A stretch of DNA of 6,758 nt from Gammaproteobacteria bacterium (lineage in GTDB: Bacteria > Pseudomonadota > Gammaproteobacteria > Methylococcales > Methylomonadaceae). The position numbers and the translations under genes are program-made. The notes under the pieces were generated by a model that saw nothing but the letters and a program-made list of their open reading frames with translations, had not been told where the DNA came from and did no database searches. Of the stretch, positions 5,479-6,758 are shown one piece after another; the first letter of the stretch is position 1, and every line of letters begins with the position of its first letter. The DNA is taken from contig JAJRWJ010000119.1 of the NCBI GenBank assembly GCA_024276805.1, forward strand, positions 1-6,758, given 5' to 3'.

Positions 5479-5705
5479 ATAAAGAGTTTCTGGACGCGCG
5501 ACGGTTGTTGTGTCCGTTGCCGGTAATACGGGTGCAGGACAAGGTGAAGCAGTTGAATGCTGGCGATCGGCTGCGGGTGGTGGCCACGGATCCCGGCGTG
5601 ATGCAGGATATCCCCGCCTGGTGCCGCATCAACGGCCACCGGGTTTTACAGACCGAAGAAAAACATGGTGAATTTTTCATTGTCCTGGAGGTCGGGGTTC
5701 AGTGA
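5475..5705 (+). CDS. TusA-family sulfur carrier protein
   Basis: A 76-residue protein with the TusA hallmark near the N-terminus, LDARRLLCPLPVIRVQ (residues 6-21): C13 in the CPxP motif is the residue that carries persulfide in this family. The rest (GDRLRVVATDPGVMQDIPAWC, written here in part as DPGVMQDIPAWC) is the usual TusA two-layer fold, and the length matches free-standing TusA proteins. TusA relays sulfur from a cysteine desulfurase or rhodanese to an acceptor such as TusBCD/MnmA; here the adjacent PP-loop protein is the obvious partner. The start overlaps the PP-loop stop by four bases (ATGA), so the two are translationally coupled and probably made in fixed proportion. Bacteria often hold several paralogs, so I do not assign the tusA symbol. 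Confidence 0.92.
   Translation: MNKEFLDARRLLCPLPVIRVQDKVKQLNAGDRLRVVATDPGVMQDIPAWCRINGHRVLQTEEKHGEFFIVLEVGVQ
5687..5691 (+). promoter_or_regulatory. Ribosome binding site that decides the CDF start
   Basis: GGAGG inside the end of the TusA-like gene lies 10 bases before GTG 5702 but 22 before the in-frame ATG at 5714. It therefore favours the GTG start, which also yields a GTGA overlap with the preceding stop. Confidence 0.6.
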
Positions 5706-6758
5706 CTGAAAAAATGGCGGCATCACAGTTGGTTAAACTGAAGTCCAGGGTGACCTATGTCGCCGCACTGGTCAATTTGCTGCTGACGGCCGTGAAAATT
5801 GGCTTTGGCATCATCGGCCATTCGGCGGCGTTGATTGCCGATGGCATTCATTCCCTGTCGGATTTGCTCAGCGATGTTTTCGTGCTGGTCGCCGTCAAGC
5901 TGGGTAGCCGGGAGGCCGACCAGGAACACCCATATGGGCACCGGCGCTTCGAAACGCTGGCCACGGTGCTGCTGGGCGGCGGCTTGATCGTCATTGCCGG
6001 AGGGATCGTCTGGGATGTCGCGAAGCGCCTTTTGCATCCCGAGTTGCTGCTGATTCCCGGTCGTGAAACCCTGGGTATCGCGGCATTTTCCATTCTCGCC
6101 AATGAATGGCTGTTTCACTACACCAAGCGCATCGCCAAGCGTACCCGGTCGAAGCTGCTGCTGGCCAATGCCTGGCATCATCGCAGTGACGCCATTTCTT
6201 CCGTGGTCGTGTTGTTTGGCATTATCGCAGTATTGCTGGGTTTCCCTTTTGCCGATGCCGTGGCGGCGATCATCGTTGCCCTGATGGTAGCCAGGATTGG
6301 CTGGAATCTGCTGCTGGAAAGCATCAAGGAGCTGGTCGATACGTCGCTGCCGGACGAACTGGTTCAGGAAATACGCAAGGTCATCCTGGAAACCGACGGC
6401 GTACAGGGCATTCATCTGCTGCGCACCCGGCAGATGGGGGAAGACGCCTTCATCGATGCGCATATTGTCGTCGACCCCCGTATTACCGTCTCCGAAGGGC
6501 ATATGATTGCCGACAAGGTCAGGGATCTGCTGATCGAGGAGTTTGACGATGTCATGGATGTGCTGGTGCATATCGACCCGGAGGATGATGAATTCCGGTT
6601 GAACAAGGATCATACACTGTCCAGGGAGGAGGTGATGACTTTCATAGAGCATTATCTGGGCAAGCTGAGCCGCTGCATCGAGGATGTCAATATTCATTAC
6701 CTGGATGGGGCTGTGGAACTGGATGTGATCATGCCGCAGGCGATCATCACGAATCAGC
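5702..6758 (+). CDS. Cation diffusion facilitator (CDF) metal exporter, 3' end outside window
   Basis: An inner-membrane proton-coupled divalent metal exporter of the CDF family. I translated 352 residues from GTG 5702 with no stop before the window edge. Six hydrophobic segments are visible at about 18-38, 42-67, 85-107, 122-141, 163-182 and 183-205. The metal site has HSLSD (H50, D54) in helix 2 and HHRSD (H159, D163) in helix 5, the HD-HD arrangement of zinc-type CDFs such as ZitB rather than the DD-HD of FieF; HPYGHRRFE (76-84) is the conserved loop. A cytoplasmic dimerisation domain spans about 215-295 and ends HIDPEDDE. A further 50 or more residues follow, including VNIHYLDGAVELDVIMP, which looks like part of a second small domain, so the protein is longer than a minimal CDF of about 300. 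The start overlaps the TusA-like stop (GTGA), so it is the third coupled gene. Zinc is the likeliest substrate, but iron, manganese or cadmium cannot be excluded. Confidence 0.93.
   Translation, partial: MTEKMAASQLVKLKSRVTYVAALVNLLLTAVKIGFGIIGHSAALIADGIHSLSDLLSDVFVLVAVKLGSREADQEHPYGHRRFETLATVLLGGGLIVIAGGIVWDVAKRLLHPELLLIPGRETLGIAAFSILANEWLFHYTKRIAKRTRSKLLLANAWHHRSDAISSVVVLFGIIAVLLGFPFADAVAAIIVALMVARIGWNLLLESIKELVDTSLPDELVQEIRKVILETDGVQGIHLLRTRQMGEDAFIDAHIVVDPRITVSEGHMIADKVRDLLIEEFDDVMDVLVHIDPEDDEFRLNKDHTLSREEVMTFIEHYLGKLSRCIEDVNIHYLDGAVELDVIMPQAIITNQ

Noticed and set aside
5723..6697. 324-residue minus-strand open frame over the CDF gene
   Set aside because: The plus strand encodes a clear CDF with all motifs; the reverse frame has shadow-like composition and no motif.

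Overview
The window looks like a piece of a gammaproteobacterial chromosome. The evidence is the split two-gene glycyl-tRNA synthetase (glyQ-glyS, the alpha2beta2 form), the REP-type palindromes with a GTAGGAGCGGCT core, E. coli-like sigma-70 -10 boxes and moderately GC-rich coding DNA. A TusA-type sulfur carrier next to a PP-loop thiouridylase-like protein would fit a sulfur- or methane-oxidising lineage, but that placement is a guess.

Left part (1-2891, minus strand): glyS, cut by the window edge about 25-30 codons before its expected end, preceded by glyQ with only 3 bases between them. They form one transcription unit, probably started from a TATAAT box at 2955-2950.

Middle (2892-4437): a 186-bp divergent promoter region, then a plus-strand NAD(P)H-dependent FMN reductase-family gene (3078-3650), then a 787-bp stretch with no substantial gene. 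That stretch is unusually AT-rich for this window and full of small structures: an inverted repeat just after the reductase, two exact TGTGA-N6-TCACA palindromes (CRP/Vfr type) 234 bp apart, a consensus DnaA 9-mer, a terminator-like hairpin, an 8-codon micro-ORF with a strong Shine-Dalgarno, and a pair of inverted REP elements identical at 25 of 26 positions. The right-hand REP sits inside what can fold as a three-way junction.

Right part (4438-6758, plus strand): three genes joined by 4-base stop/start overlaps (ATGA, then GTGA). They encode a PP-loop ATPase with a C-terminal NFACT-R-like RNA-binding region (predicted tRNA thiolation enzyme), a 76-residue TusA-family sulfur carrier, and a cation diffusion facilitator metal exporter that runs off the window. 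The likely logic is a sulfur relay: the TusA-like protein hands persulfide sulfur to the PP-loop enzyme, which adenylates a tRNA base. Why a metal transporter is translationally coupled to this pair is the most interesting open question here.
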